The notes under the pieces: generated by a model
Told to the model about the DNA's origin: nothing
The model's database searches: none
What the model saw: only the letters and a program-made list of their open reading frames with translations
Shown here: positions 22,917 to 32,607 of the stretch, one piece after another
Layout: each line of letters starts with the position of its first letter
Numbering within the stretch: the first letter of the stretch is position 1
Assembly (NCBI RefSeq): GCF_017498065.1
Contig: NZ_JAGDFX010000014.1
Location: 1 to 64,000 of the forward strand
Origin: Oceanisphaera pacifica
GTDB lineage: Bacteria > Pseudomonadota > Gammaproteobacteria > Enterobacterales > Aeromonadaceae
Direction: 5' to 3'
Length of the DNA stretch: 64,000 nucleotides
Translations under genes and position numbers: made by a program

Positions 22917-24722
22917 ATGGCGGTGGTCACACAGTTAAATATCTACCCACTTAAATCGGCCGCTGCTTTATCTGCCAATGAAGCTTTTGTTACCCAAGAG
23001 GGAATAGTAGGTGATCGTCGCTTTATGCTGGCTAAGCCAAACGGTCACTTTATTAGTGCCCGTACTCATCCGCGCTTGCAACGCATTCAGGTACAGACTG
23101 TCGCCGGCGGGTTAAATTTACAATATGGTGATCACTGCTTAGCTGTACGTCATAACGCCTTTTTACAACAAGCCGTTAGCGCCCAAGTTTGGGATGATCA
23201 TTTTACAGCACTTAGTACACACCCAGAGTATGATGCTTGGTTTAGCCAGATATTAGGTGAGCCATTACAATTACTTTGGTTAGGAGAGCACTCTCAGCGT
23301 TACCGTGAGCCGATTAATACCGCTGTTAGTTTTGCTGATGGTTATCCCTTGTTACTGATATCTGAAGCCTCTTTGCATGATCTGAATGCAAGAGCCGATG
23401 CTAAGCTGCTGATGTCTCAGTTTCGCACTAATATAGTGGTTGCCGATACGCGAGCGTTTGCCGAAGACGGTTGGCGGCGAGTTCGCATTGGTGAGGTTGA
23501 ATTCTTAGTCGCCAAACCCTGTAGCCGTTGTGTGATGACAACCATAGAAGCTGGCACCGAACATTTTAATGCGCTTAAAGAGCCATTAGCGACCTTAGTA
23601 AATTATAGGCGTGGTAGTGATGGAGAAGTCTATTTTGGGCAAAACTTAATTCCGCTAAATAAAGGGCGTATCAAGCAAGGCGATAAGCTTAAAGTATTAG
23701 AATATACCAGTGCACCCATTTATCCCGATACTGCGCCTAAACGTCGTTTATTAACCTGTGTTGCCCGCGAGTCCCTCACCCCGGATATAGAAACCTATTG
23801 GCTAGCGGCAGCCGATGACAAGCCACTTGCAACTTATCAGGCAGGGCAGCATTTACCCATAGCGGTAGATATAAAAGGCATTCGTTATATTCGTTATTAC
23901 ACTCTAAGCTCGAGCCCGACTCGAGCTAACCGTTATGCCATTAGTGTGAAGCACCAAGCTAATGGCATAGTATCTTCTTGGTTGGCTGAGCATTTTCAGC
24001 TAGGTTGCACCTTATTGGCTCATGCTCCAGCGGGTGACTTTATGCTGCAATCAGCCAAGCGGTACTTATTGCTATCGGCAGGTTCTGGTATCACTCCTAT
24101 GCTTTCCATGGTGCGCGCATTAGCCGATCAGTCTTTGTTAGATGATGTGCTGTTTATTCATGTTTGTCGCACAGAGGCAGATATGCCTGCAATAGAAGAG
24201 CTACAGCAATTAACGAAGCTGCATGCTGGCCTACAAGTGCAGTTTATTATTACGCAAGACGAAAAAGGCGAGGGCGGTCGACTGACCTTAGGGCAGTTAG
24301 CCGCTATTAATCGGCTGCAAGAACGACAAACTTATCTCTGTGGTCCAGCTGGCTTTATGGAACAAACCCGCAGTTGGTTGCTGGCACTCGGTCTGCCAGT
24401 AAATCGTTTGCGGCAAGAATATTTTGCTCATCGACAAAGTGAGAGTGTTTCACGTGAAACACAAGCCGTTGCTATTCAAGTGGGAGAGCAGCGCTTCACT
24501 GGTAATAACCAACAAGATCTCCTGACCCAAGCTGAGCAACATGGCATCACCTTACCTTGGTCTTGCCGAGCTGGTATTTGTGGTAGTTGTAAGCAACAGC
24601 GAGTGAGTGGTAACGTCGACCAGCCAGCAGCACCTGCATTATCAGCAGCCGAGCGTGAAGCTGGCTTAGTATTAACCTGCTGCTGCGTACCATTAACAGA
24701 TGTGGTTCTTAAAATACGGTGA
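22917..24722 (+). CDS. YcbX-like MOSC domain protein fused to a ferredoxin reductase module
   Basis: A 601-residue multidomain oxidoreductase. The order is MOSC N-terminal beta-barrel (about 1-120), MOSC (about 125-265, with the molybdenum-cofactor cysteine region KPCSRCVMTT), an FAD-binding reductase domain (about 275-380; IRYYTLSSSP), an NAD(P) domain (about 380-500; LLSAGSGITPMLSMV, YLCGPAGFM) and a 2Fe-2S ferredoxin domain (about 515-601; CRAGICGSCKQQ). E. coli YcbX has only the MOSC and ferredoxin parts and reduces N-hydroxylated compounds with CysJ as electron donor. Here the donor module is built in, so the protein may be a self-sufficient N-hydroxylamine reductase (inference). A parS site lies within the linker before the ferredoxin domain. 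Confidence 0.88.
   Translation: MAVVTQLNIYPLKSAAALSANEAFVTQEGIVGDRRFMLAKPNGHFISARTHPRLQRIQVQTVAGGLNLQYGDHCLAVRHNAFLQQAVSAQVWDDHFTALSTHPEYDAWFSQILGEPLQLLWLGEHSQRYREPINTAVSFADGYPLLLISEASLHDLNARADAKLLMSQFRTNIVVADTRAFAEDGWRRVRIGEVEFLVAKPCSRCVMTTIEAGTEHFNALKEPLATLVNYRRGSDGEVYFGQNLIPLNKGRIKQGDKLKVLEYTSAPIYPDTAPKRRLLTCVARESLTPDIETYWLAAADDKPLATYQAGQHLPIAVDIKGIRYIRYYTLSSSPTRANRYAISVKHQANGIVSSWLAEHFQLGCTLLAHAPAGDFMLQSAKRYLLLSAGSGITPMLSMVRALADQSLLDDVLFIHVCRTEADMPAIEELQQLTKLHAGLQVQFIITQDEKGEGGRLTLGQLAAINRLQERQTYLCGPAGFMEQTRSWLLALGLPVNRLRQEYFAHRQSESVSRETQAVAIQVGEQRFTGNNQQDLLTQAEQHGITLPWSCRAGICGSCKQQRVSGNVDQPAAPALSAAEREAGLVLTCCCVPLTDVVLKIR
24446..24461. other. parS: parS centromere site (perfect)
   Basis: TGTTTCACGTGAAACA, a perfect 16-bp palindrome identical to the canonical parS. 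It lies inside the MOSC/reductase gene, in the codons for the interdomain linker (SVSRET), about 4.5 kb from oriC. The ParB encoded at 15417 should bind it. Confidence 0.93.
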
Positions 24723-24768
24723 AGGGTGAGAGGTAAAGAGTGAAGGGAACGAGATTAGATCTAAGATC

Positions 24769-24905
24769 TTTTGCAACGAAACCCGCGAAACCGTAGTGAT
24801 CAAGTCTGACAAGCCTTTGAACTTACCAAAATCAAGTTCTTAGTCACTTTTCGACTTTATCTCATGTTAACTTTTTCGTGGGTTTAGTGGATTTCGTTGC
24901 CAATT
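24769..24905. repeat. Dispersed palindromic element, copy A
   Basis: The ends TTTTGCAACGAAACCCGCGA and GTGGATTTCGTTGCCAA are imperfect inverted repeats. Related copies are at 58185-58340 and 62028-62226. It is itself bracketed by the REP-like half-sites at 24721-24745 and 24927-24957. It carries no coding capacity. Confidence 0.7.
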
Positions 24906-24953
24906 TTTATTTCAAGTCTTATGGTTTACGCCTCACACATTACCCCTTACTCT

Positions 24954-27818
24954 TCACGGCGCAGCCGCTGCTTCATCTACTAAATACAGAATAGACTCAT
25001 AGTTAATGCCACTGTGGTGACTTAAGCCCAGTTCACAGGTACGACTGTTGCTAATGCCTCGAGTGCAACCTTTGGGTATTTGCTGCTTTAAGGTAGCCAG
25101 TGCCGAGGCGTTGAGCTCGGGTAGGGTAAAGCCTTTATCACCAGCAAAACCGCAGCAGCTGATGTGCTCGGGCACAATCACCTCAGTAGCGCAGCGTTTA
25201 GCCAAGGCTAACATCTTATCGGCTAAGCCCATGCGTTGGCTGCTACAAGTAATGTGTAGCATCACCGTCTCATTAATAGGAGTCAGCGGTAAGTGCTCTA
25301 ATGCGTATTCAAGTACGAAAGTAATCGGTTCATAGACAGTCAACTTCTGGCTACCTTCCTTTTGCTCAACGCGGCTTTTATTGAAGCTATCTACACTTTG
25401 TTTAGCGCAGGGGCTGGTATCCATGAGTATTGGCCAGTGACCTTGTTCAGAAGCTTGCCATAATGCTTGTTCTAACTCTTGTACCTTGTTATCTGCTACA
25501 TCAAACAACCCCTTGCTTTGATAAGGCATACCACAGCACAGGCTATGAAGCTGCGAGGGTATGATCACCTCAAAGCCTGCCTTGGCGAGTACCGACAGTG
25601 TTACTTCTGTTAAAGAGCGGCTGTCGGTAGCCTGCTTCGATTGCGCTAAGGTCCGGCTGGCGCAAGAGGGGAAGTACACCACTTTTTTAGCTGTCGATAG
25701 CTTCTTCGGCTGCTGGCTCAGCTGAGTTGCTACTGATGACTGAGCTGAGTTTGCTGCCGGTAGTTCAGGAAACCACATAGGAAGTTTGTTACGGCTAACA
25801 TAGCGTAAACTGCTATTGAAGCGAGCCATGGCTTGGTTACCGACCACTTTACTAATGCTATTCGCAGTATTCAAACCTATGGCTACGGCTTGAGTGGTAC
25901 CCGTAAAGTGTGCGGCAGTCCAACGAGCAATAGGCTGAAATTTCTGATAACGCGCCGTACGTAGTTTACGAACTAAGTCGCCAGTGTTGATGCCGACCGG
26001 GCAGCGCTGCTCACACAAGCCGGTGGCGGCACAAGTATCAACTCCTTGATATTCAAATATCTGCTGTAAGTTATCATCTATTATTTCATGGTTTGCCTGG
26101 CGGCGTTGTAGCTCTCGGTACAGCACAATGCGCTGGCGAGGCGTTAAGCTTAAGTTTCGAGAAGGGCAAACGGCTTCACAAAAGCCACATTCAATGCACT
26201 TATCAACGAGAGGTTCTGCAGGTGGTAGCGGCTTTAAATGTTGCAGGTGAGCCTTAGAGTCTGCATTAACAATAACGCCTGGGTTAAGAATGCCTTGTGG
26301 ATCAAACAAGGCTTTTATTTGTTGTACTAGCTGGTAGCCATCTTTTCCCCATTCAAGCTCAACAAAGGGCGCCATATTACGGCCAGTACCATGTTCGGCT
26401 TTGAGTGATCCTTGATATTCAACGGCAACCAACTGAGTTACCGCCGCCATAAAGTCACCGTAGCGTTGGCGTTCGCTCTCACTATCAAAGCCCTGAGTAA
26501 ATACAAAATGCAGATTACCAGCTAAAGCATGGCCAAAGATGATGGCTTCGGTATAACCAAACTGTTCAAATAACTGGTTGAGTTTACGCACCGCAGCTGC
26601 AAGATGTTCCACGTGAAACGCTACATCTTCGATAACCACAGTGGTGCCAGTTTCACGCACAGCTCCCACCGCAGGAAACATACCTTTACGCATTGCCCAT
26701 AGGTTTGCGCATAAGGTTTTATCTTGAGTAAAAGCAACTTGATTCAGGCGAGAAAAGCGCTCGATGGTGGTCATGGCGTGAGCGCAGCTTTGCAGTAATT
26801 GCGCTTCGGTTTCGCTCCGTACCTCTATCAATAAGGCGGCAGCCTCTAAATCTAACTGCTTAATAAAATCAGGCATACCTGGGTTATCAGCAATAGAACG
26901 CAATGCTCGGCCATCCATCAGTTCCACTGCCGCTACCTGAGTGTTAGCCAGTTCGGTGACGGCCAAACAAGTGGTTTCTATATCGGGATACACCAGCAGA
27001 CAAGAGGCTTTAAAAGCAGGGTCAGAAACTGTGTGATAAGTAATATCATTAATAAACCCCAAGGTGCCTTCGGAGCCAATCATTAAATGGGCGAGCATAT
27101 CAAAGGGATCAGTAAAATCGAGCAGGGCGTTGAGGCTATAACCTGTGGTATTTTTTAGCCGATATTTATGGTGGATCCGCTCACTTAAAGCTGGGTTATT
27201 AAGTACCGTATTATGTAATTGCTCAAGCCCCGCCAGTAACTGTGGTTGTTGCTTAGCAAATGCCGCTTTGCTTAACTCGTCTCGGGTATCAAGATAAGTA
27301 CCATCGGCTAATACCAAACTTAAGCCAGCTAGCGTACGATAAGAATTCTGAGCCGTACCACAACACATACCAGAGGCGTTGTTAGCTGCAATGCCCCCTA
27401 CCTTACAACTGTTAATAGATGCAGGATCCGGTCCTATTTTTCGGCCAAAAGGAGCGAGGTATTTATTCGCATCAGCACCAATAACACCCGGTTGCAAGGT
27501 GATAGTATTGCCCTGATCACCTATTTCGTAGCCGCGCCAATCATCGGTTAAGGTGATGAGTACAGAGTCTGAAATCGCTTGCCCCGATAAACTGGTCCCT
27601 GCAGCGCGAAAGGTACAGTGAATATGATGTTGATTACACAGGGTGACGACATCTATCACTTCTTGAGTGTTCTTTAAGCGTAATACTATCTTGGGGAGCA
27701 TACGATAAAAGCTGGCATCGGTTCCCAAGGCTAAACATAGCGCAGTATCCGTGATGATCTGCTCGATAGGTAATAAGTTAGTCAATGCTTTCTTTAATAA
27801 AGCATAACGAGACACCAT
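24954..27818 (-). CDS. dld: FAD/Fe-S D-lactate dehydrogenase (Dld-II type)
   Basis: A 954-residue respiratory flavoprotein predicted to oxidise D-lactate to pyruvate. It has an N-terminal FAD-binding PCMH domain (RAAGTSLSGQA at 71-81), an FAD oxidase C-terminal domain, a 4Fe-4S dicluster (CIECGFCEAVCP and CEQRCPVG, around residues 538-606) and two cysteine-rich CCG segments near the C-terminus (LCCGMPYQ, CCGFAGDKG). The architecture equals that of Shewanella Dld-II, which also sits with lldEFG and lldP. Its start overlaps the lldG stop as TAATG. Confidence 0.9.
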   Translation of the reverse strand: MVSRYALLKKALTNLLPIEQIITDTALCLALGTDASFYRMLPKIVLRLKNTQEVIDVVTLCNQHHIHCTFRAAGTSLSGQAISDSVLITLTDDWRGYEIGDQGNTITLQPGVIGADANKYLAPFGRKIGPDPASINSCKVGGIAANNASGMCCGTAQNSYRTLAGLSLVLADGTYLDTRDELSKAAFAKQQPQLLAGLEQLHNTVLNNPALSERIHHKYRLKNTTGYSLNALLDFTDPFDMLAHLMIGSEGTLGFINDITYHTVSDPAFKASCLLVYPDIETTCLAVTELANTQVAAVELMDGRALRSIADNPGMPDFIKQLDLEAAALLIEVRSETEAQLLQSCAHAMTTIERFSRLNQVAFTQDKTLCANLWAMRKGMFPAVGAVRETGTTVVIEDVAFHVEHLAAAVRKLNQLFEQFGYTEAIIFGHALAGNLHFVFTQGFDSESERQRYGDFMAAVTQLVAVEYQGSLKAEHGTGRNMAPFVELEWGKDGYQLVQQIKALFDPQGILNPGVIVNADSKAHLQHLKPLPPAEPLVDKCIECGFCEAVCPSRNLSLTPRQRIVLYRELQRRQANHEIIDDNLQQIFEYQGVDTCAATGLCEQRCPVGINTGDLVRKLRTARYQKFQPIARWTAAHFTGTTQAVAIGLNTANSISKVVGNQAMARFNSSLRYVSRNKLPMWFPELPAANSAQSSVATQLSQQPKKLSTAKKVVYFPSCASRTLAQSKQATDSRSLTEVTLSVLAKAGFEVIIPSQLHSLCCGMPYQSKGLFDVADNKVQELEQALWQASEQGHWPILMDTSPCAKQSVDSFNKSRVEQKEGSQKLTVYEPITFVLEYALEHLPLTPINETVMLHITCSSQRMGLADKMLALAKRCATEVIVPEHISCCGFAGDKGFTLPELNASALATLKQQIPKGCTRGISNSRTCELGLSHHSGINYESILYLVDEAAAAP
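26605..26620. other. parS: parS site, one mismatch
   Basis: TGTTCCACGTGAAACG fits the broad parS consensus TGTTNCACGTGAAACA with one mismatch at the last base. It lies inside the D-lactate dehydrogenase gene, about 2.2 kb from the perfect site. Confidence 0.75.
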
Positions 27819-28471
27819 TAAATATCCTCCAAAATAAGCACCACCAGTTGCTTCGGCCCATGAGCACCATAGGCTAACGTTTGTTGAATATCGGCCGTTT
27901 TAGAAGGGCCAGATATTAGTAGTAGGTTGGTAGGCATACTTTTAGCCCAGCCTTGTTCTTGCATCATTAGCGGGAAATTCGTATGCAGCGTTGAAGCCTT
28001 AAGAATAGCAATATGGCAAGGAGGTACTAAAGACAGCGTTCGGGGCTGTATAATTGTTGGCCAAACGACTAAGGTACCCGTAGCGGCTATTGCGCCGTGA
28101 CACTCAGTAATGCCGGCATCTATTTGGTTAAATAGCTGGTCTTTCCATTGTTCTAATGGTTTATCAAAAGGCACTTGTTCTGTATGGCCTGCTAAGGCTT
28201 GAGTTATTTCAGCATGAAACTCTCCGCCAGTACCGGTAGCAATACGCTTAAGTCCCAGCTTGTCGAATTGGCTTTGTAGTGTGGTGATTAACTCTGCATA
28301 TTTCAGCGTATATACGTTGGCATGATTTTGCTGTAGCAAGTCAACCAGTTTGGTGAGCATGGTATCTTGGTCGGTGATGTCCCAAATAGGATAATCAGGA
28401 TCATTGACCGGTAATGGCTGAACTTCAGCTTGACGAAGTCGATTAAGAATAGCATTGCGGGCAGTCGACAT
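27818..28471 (-). CDS. lldG: L-lactate utilisation protein LldG/LutC
   Basis: A 217-residue LUD-domain protein, one of the three subunits of the LldEFG (LutABC) L-lactate dehydrogenase complex. The motif ITECHGAIAATGTLV and the LVPPCHIAIL segment are typical. It overlaps its neighbours as TAATG on both sides, showing tight translational coupling between lldF and dld. Confidence 0.9.
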   Translation of the reverse strand: MSTARNAILNRLRQAEVQPLPVNDPDYPIWDITDQDTMLTKLVDLLQQNHANVYTLKYAELITTLQSQFDKLGLKRIATGTGGEFHAEITQALAGHTEQVPFDKPLEQWKDQLFNQIDAGITECHGAIAATGTLVVWPTIIQPRTLSLVPPCHIAILKASTLHTNFPLMMQEQGWAKSMPTNLLLISGPSKTADIQQTLAYGAHGPKQLVVLILEDI

Positions 28472-29889
28472 TATTTATTCCTTTTAGCCATTAGCTCGCG
28501 CAAGGTGTTAGCGGCGGGCTTGGGTGCGGTTCGACAACGAGTCCATGGGCCTAGTTTGCGAGGAATAAAACCACGCAAGCGAGTAGCAAACCAACTACTC
28601 ATTTTATATAAGGAAGGATGACTGGCAAACAGTCCAAAGCTGCGCCAAGCAAAGGCTTCCAAGTTATTTTTGGCGGCACCTTGGCCTCGCAATTCCAGCA
28701 CATCTGGCCGGGGCTCTTGTTTGGCTTCGCGACGTAGTCTCAACAGCATCTCTGGGATCGGGATCCGCACAGGACAGACTTCACCGCAGGCGCCACATAG
28801 GCTAGAAGCGGTGGGCAAGTCTTGTGTGGCCTCTAACCCTATTAGGTGGGGCGAAATAATTTGACCGATGGGGCCTGGGTAAACGGTGCCATAAGCATGG
28901 CCGCCAACTCGAGTATAAACTGGGCAGTGGTTCATGCAGGCACCGCAACGAATGCACTGTAGCGTCTTACGCATTTCTTCGTCGGCGAACGCTTGGCTGC
29001 GGCCATTATCAAGCAGCACCAAATGCACCTCTTGGGGGCCGTCCAGCTCATCGCTCTTACGTGGGCCACTGATCATATTGAAGTAGGTGGTAATGGTTTG
29101 GCCGGTTGCCGAGCGAGTCAGCGCACTATATAGCGGGGGCACATCAGCTAAAAACTCCACTACTTTTTCAATACCCGTAATCGCAATATGCACATCGGGT
29201 ACTGTAGTACACATACGGCCATTGCCTTCGTTTTCAACTAAACACAAGGTACCTGTTTCGGCCACTGCAAAGTTAACACCTGATATGCCGATATCAGCCG
29301 TGCGAAATTTTTCACGTAATACATTGCGGCCTGTTTGAATTAAGAAATCTACATCCAGTGTATGTTTAAAGCCAGGAACGTGTTCATTAAAGATGTCGGC
29401 TACCTGCTCTTTATTCTTATGGATGGCAGGCATAATTATGTGAGAGGGTGTCTCGTTATCAAGTTGGATGATGTACTCACCCATATCGCTTTCTAAACAG
29501 TCGATCCCCTCTTTTTTCATAGCGTGATTGAGTTCAATTTCTTCGCTCACCATAGACTTGCCTTTCACGGCCATAGTACCGCCATGAGACTGAATAATGT
29601 CAGCAAAGAGGGCGTTAGCCTGTTCAGCATTTTCGGCCCAGTGCACGCGAATACCGTTAGCAATACATTTGGTTTCTAGTTGTTCTAATAAAGTTGGCAA
29701 CTTACTTAGGCAGCGCTGGCGAATAACTTCTGCTCGATCACGGATGGCACTTTCTTCATGGGGATCATCAAAAGCACTTTGGCGTTTATCTCTTAGATAA
29801 TCCATTGCACCGCGAAAGTTAGCACGCAGCTCAGGATCGGCGAGTGCGGCTTCTGCTTGCGGATGAAATAATTGTGGCTTATTGTGCAT
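28471..29889 (-). CDS. lldF: L-lactate utilisation iron–sulfur protein LldF/LutB
   Basis: A 472-residue LUD-domain plus ferredoxin protein. The LUD part (about 60-290) holds NFAVAETGTLCLVENEGNGR. Two 4Fe-4S motifs follow, CIRCGACMNHCPVY at about 310 and CGACGEVCPVRIP at about 365. It forms the electron-transfer core of the LldEFG complex. It overlaps lldE by 11 nt. Confidence 0.92.
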   Translation of the reverse strand: MHNKPQLFHPQAEAALADPELRANFRGAMDYLRDKRQSAFDDPHEESAIRDRAEVIRQRCLSKLPTLLEQLETKCIANGIRVHWAENAEQANALFADIIQSHGGTMAVKGKSMVSEEIELNHAMKKEGIDCLESDMGEYIIQLDNETPSHIIMPAIHKNKEQVADIFNEHVPGFKHTLDVDFLIQTGRNVLREKFRTADIGISGVNFAVAETGTLCLVENEGNGRMCTTVPDVHIAITGIEKVVEFLADVPPLYSALTRSATGQTITTYFNMISGPRKSDELDGPQEVHLVLLDNGRSQAFADEEMRKTLQCIRCGACMNHCPVYTRVGGHAYGTVYPGPIGQIISPHLIGLEATQDLPTASSLCGACGEVCPVRIPIPEMLLRLRREAKQEPRPDVLELRGQGAAKNNLEAFAWRSFGLFASHPSLYKMSSWFATRLRGFIPRKLGPWTRCRTAPKPAANTLRELMAKRNK

Positions 29890-30652
29890 TCGTTCCCTCC
29901 ACGCGGCTCAATATAAATGTGGCTAAATGGGTGCCTTGTAGCTCTTTACCCTGATACTCCAATGCACCATTGATATTGAGTAAGCAGCCCCAGTCAGCAC
30001 TAATTAATTGACTTGCATTAGTCTCAGTCAGGTGTTGGGTTTTATCTTGTACCATGGCTTCGCTGATGGCTGGGTGCCTCACCGAAAAAGTACCACCAAA
30101 GCCACAACACTCACTTTCATAAGATTGTTCACGTAGCTCTACTTGACCCAGTTGGCTTAGTAACTGACGACCAGTGGTATGAACATTCATCTCTCGGCGA
30201 GCGGCACATGAGGTGTGTAATACCACCGAAGTTGCTGCGCCTTGGTCATCAAGCTTGATGCGGCATACTTGTACCAAAAATTCAGTTAATTCGAATACAC
30301 GCTCACTGAACAGGTTGGCTTGCTGCTCATGCTCGCTGCCAGCAAATAATCGACGATAGTGGTGGTGCATCATGCCGCCGCATGAGCCGGAGAGAACGAC
30401 TATTGGCCAAGGCTCGGGGAACAGTGCCATTTGGCTGAGAGCAATAGTCTTGGCGTCGTCTTCATAACCTGAAGAATAGGCAGGCTGGCCGCAGCATGTT
30501 TGTTTGGGGATATAAATAATCTCGACGCCCGTCATCTCCAGCAGTTTAATGGCATCTAATCCACTTTGTGGAGAAAACATATCAATTAAACAGGTGGCAT
30601 ATAAATATACCTTTTTTGGTTTGGCCGGATAGATACGAATGACTGATGACAT
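29879..30652 (-). CDS. lldE: L-lactate utilisation protein LldE/LutA
   Basis: A 257-residue protein with two cysteine-rich CCG domains (TCCGQPAYSSG at about 52-62 and ECCGFGGTFSV at about 184-194), the usual make-up of LldE. These domains bind Fe-S clusters or heme-disulfide-type cofactors in relatives. It is the first gene of the lldE–lldF–lldG–dld set. A hairpin terminator separates it from lldP. Confidence 0.92.
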   Translation of the reverse strand: MSSVIRIYPAKPKKVYLYATCLIDMFSPQSGLDAIKLLEMTGVEIIYIPKQTCCGQPAYSSGYEDDAKTIALSQMALFPEPWPIVVLSGSCGGMMHHHYRRLFAGSEHEQQANLFSERVFELTEFLVQVCRIKLDDQGAATSVVLHTSCAARREMNVHTTGRQLLSQLGQVELREQSYESECCGFGGTFSVRHPAISEAMVQDKTQHLTETNASQLISADWGCLLNINGALEYQGKELQGTHLATFILSRVEGTNAQ

Positions 30653-30692
30653 TGAGTTGTCCTTTTCAGTAGCATAGTTTCAGTTAGTTAAT

Positions 30693-30729
30693 AAAAAGCG
30701 AGGACCATAACCATGCTCCTCGCTTTTTG
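30693..30729 (-). terminator. Terminator or attenuator between lldP and lldE
   Basis: AAAAAGCGAGGA and TCCTCGCTTTTT form a strong hairpin with T-rich ends on the minus strand. lldP transcription should stop here at least partly, so lldEFG–dld may need read-through or its own promoter. Confidence 0.8.
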
Positions 30730-30745
30730 CTCTCATGGAAAGGTT

Positions 30746-32446
30746 TTAGGATAGGTTAAATAAAGGGTCAGATATTCCTAGCCAGTAAATAGCAATCATT
30801 CCAATAATGGCCATAAATACTAAATAATATAGGGTAGGTAATGCAGTTTTACGTAGAGTGATACCTTCTCTTCCTAGAAGCCCGACCGTTGCAGAGGCTG
30901 CAACCACATTATGAATGGCAATCATGTTACCTGCTGCAGCACCGACTGCTTGTAGCGCCACCATCATGGCGGTGGACACGCTTAGTGTTTGCGCTACTTC
31001 AAACTGAAACTGAGAGAACATCATATTGGACACAGTATTTGATCCAGCAATAAAGGCTCCTAATGCACCGATAACACCACTAATCGCCGGGAAAAAGTCT
31101 CCTACTAAGTCCGCCGCGACTCTAGCGGTCATCACTGGCATACTCACAATGTCGGCTTCATTAATACCTGAGTTAATAAAAATACGAACCATGGGGACCG
31201 TAAACATCAATACAAACCCTGCACCGATCAGAGTTCGAGATGACTCACTTATTGCTGGCACTATATCTTTGAGTGAGCGAGTTTGTATTAATACAGCGAC
31301 CAAAGAGACCATTATCAGGATACCACCAGGTAAGTACAAAGGTTGGATACTTGCACTTACACCTGCCTCACCTAAAATATTGTTAAAAGCCATGCTCCAG
31401 CTAGTCAACCACCCTTTGACAGTATCATTTGTTCTACTGATAACGAGTAAAATGGGTAGTAGTAGATAAGGAAGCCAAGCTAACGCTAAGTTGACTGGCT
31501 TTTTCTTTAGATCATCGGTATTAATTACGAGCGACCCCAACCACTCTTTAGGCCAAGCTTTATCATCTGGGAAGTCAAAGACGGTTTTAGGAGTTAAGAA
31601 CCCCTTACGTGCTGCTGGTACAACAATCGCTAGTGAAACTAATCCACCTATTAAAGAGGGAAACTCTGGGCCTAAAAAGATACCTGTAATAGCGTAAGGG
31701 ATAGTAAATGCTAAGCCTGCAAAAACGGCGAAGGGAAGTATATTAACCCCTTCTTTCCAGCTTTTATTTTTACCGAAGAACCGTGTTAGCATCATAGACA
31801 TGAACAGCGGCATTAAAATACCAATAATAGCGTGAGTCACAGACACATAGCTGGTTACTGTTTGTAGGTAGGCCTCCCAGCTTGAGCCATTTTCAGATAA
31901 GGTATTACCAATAGCGTTACTATCAACACCAGATGTGACCCCTACAACTATCGGAGTTCCTACCGCACCAAAAGAAACGGGTGTACTTTGAATCATCATA
32001 CCCATTAGTACAGCCGCGAGAGCAGGGAAGCCCAACGCAACCATTAACGGAGCAGCCACAGCTGCTGGTGTGCCAAACCCAGAAGCACCCTCTATAAAAC
32101 ACCCGAAACACCAAGCTACAATAATGGCCTGCACACGTCTATCAGGAGATATAGCAGTGAAGCCGTTACGTATACTGGTAATTGCTCCTGTGTGCTTTAA
32201 AGTATTGAGTAGTAATATGGCACCAAAAATAATCCACAGTAAAGAGATAGAAACGACGAGCCCTTGTAAACTAGAAGCTATTACTCGTGTCACTGTCATA
32301 TCCCAAGCGAATAGAGCTACTAGGGCAGTTAAGATAAATGCCAAAGGCATAGCTCGTTTAGCCGGCCATTGTAGACCTACTAGTAAAACAGCAGCGAGCA
32401 AAATAGGCGTAAAAGCCAATAGTGCTAGCAGAGAGTTATTAAGCAT
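30746..32446 (-). CDS. lldP: L-lactate permease (LctP family)
   Basis: A 566-residue integral membrane protein with about 12-14 hydrophobic segments and LctP family stretches: [20 protein letters not shown] near residues 114-133, and [15 protein letters not shown] near residue 468. It imports lactate with protons. It stands at the head of the lactate cluster, divergent from a LysR-type gene, with a terminator after it. Confidence 0.92.
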   Translation of the reverse strand: MLNNSLLALLAFTPILLAAVLLVGLQWPAKRAMPLAFILTALVALFAWDMTVTRVIASSLQGLVVSISLLWIIFGAILLLNTLKHTGAITSIRNGFTAISPDRRVQAIIVAWCFGCFIEGASGFGTPAAVAAPLMVALGFPALAAVLMGMMIQSTPVSFGAVGTPIVVGVTSGVDSNAIGNTLSENGSSWEAYLQTVTSYVSVTHAIIGILMPLFMSMMLTRFFGKNKSWKEGVNILPFAVFAGLAFTIPYAITGIFLGPEFPSLIGGLVSLAIVVPAARKGFLTPKTVFDFPDDKAWPKEWLGSLVINTDDLKKKPVNLALAWLPYLLLPILLVISRTNDTVKGWLTSWSMAFNNILGEAGVSASIQPLYLPGGILIMVSLVAVLIQTRSLKDIVPAISESSRTLIGAGFVLMFTVPMVRIFINSGINEADIVSMPVMTARVAADLVGDFFPAISGVIGALGAFIAGSNTVSNMMFSQFQFEVAQTLSVSTAMMVALQAVGAAAGNMIAIHNVVAASATVGLLGREGITLRKTALPTLYYLVFMAIIGMIAIYWLGISDPLFNLS

Positions 32447-32607
32447 AAAGTGTTCCTTCCTTGGTAAGATATTGCTAACAATGAGTTACATCTGACAGTA
32501 GTAATGCATGAGCACAGTAAGTGTTAACAGCATGTAACCATAAATAGTTGTTTTTTGTGGATATATAGAGGTAAAGAAAATCACTATTTCCAAAAGTGGA
32601 TGAATAA

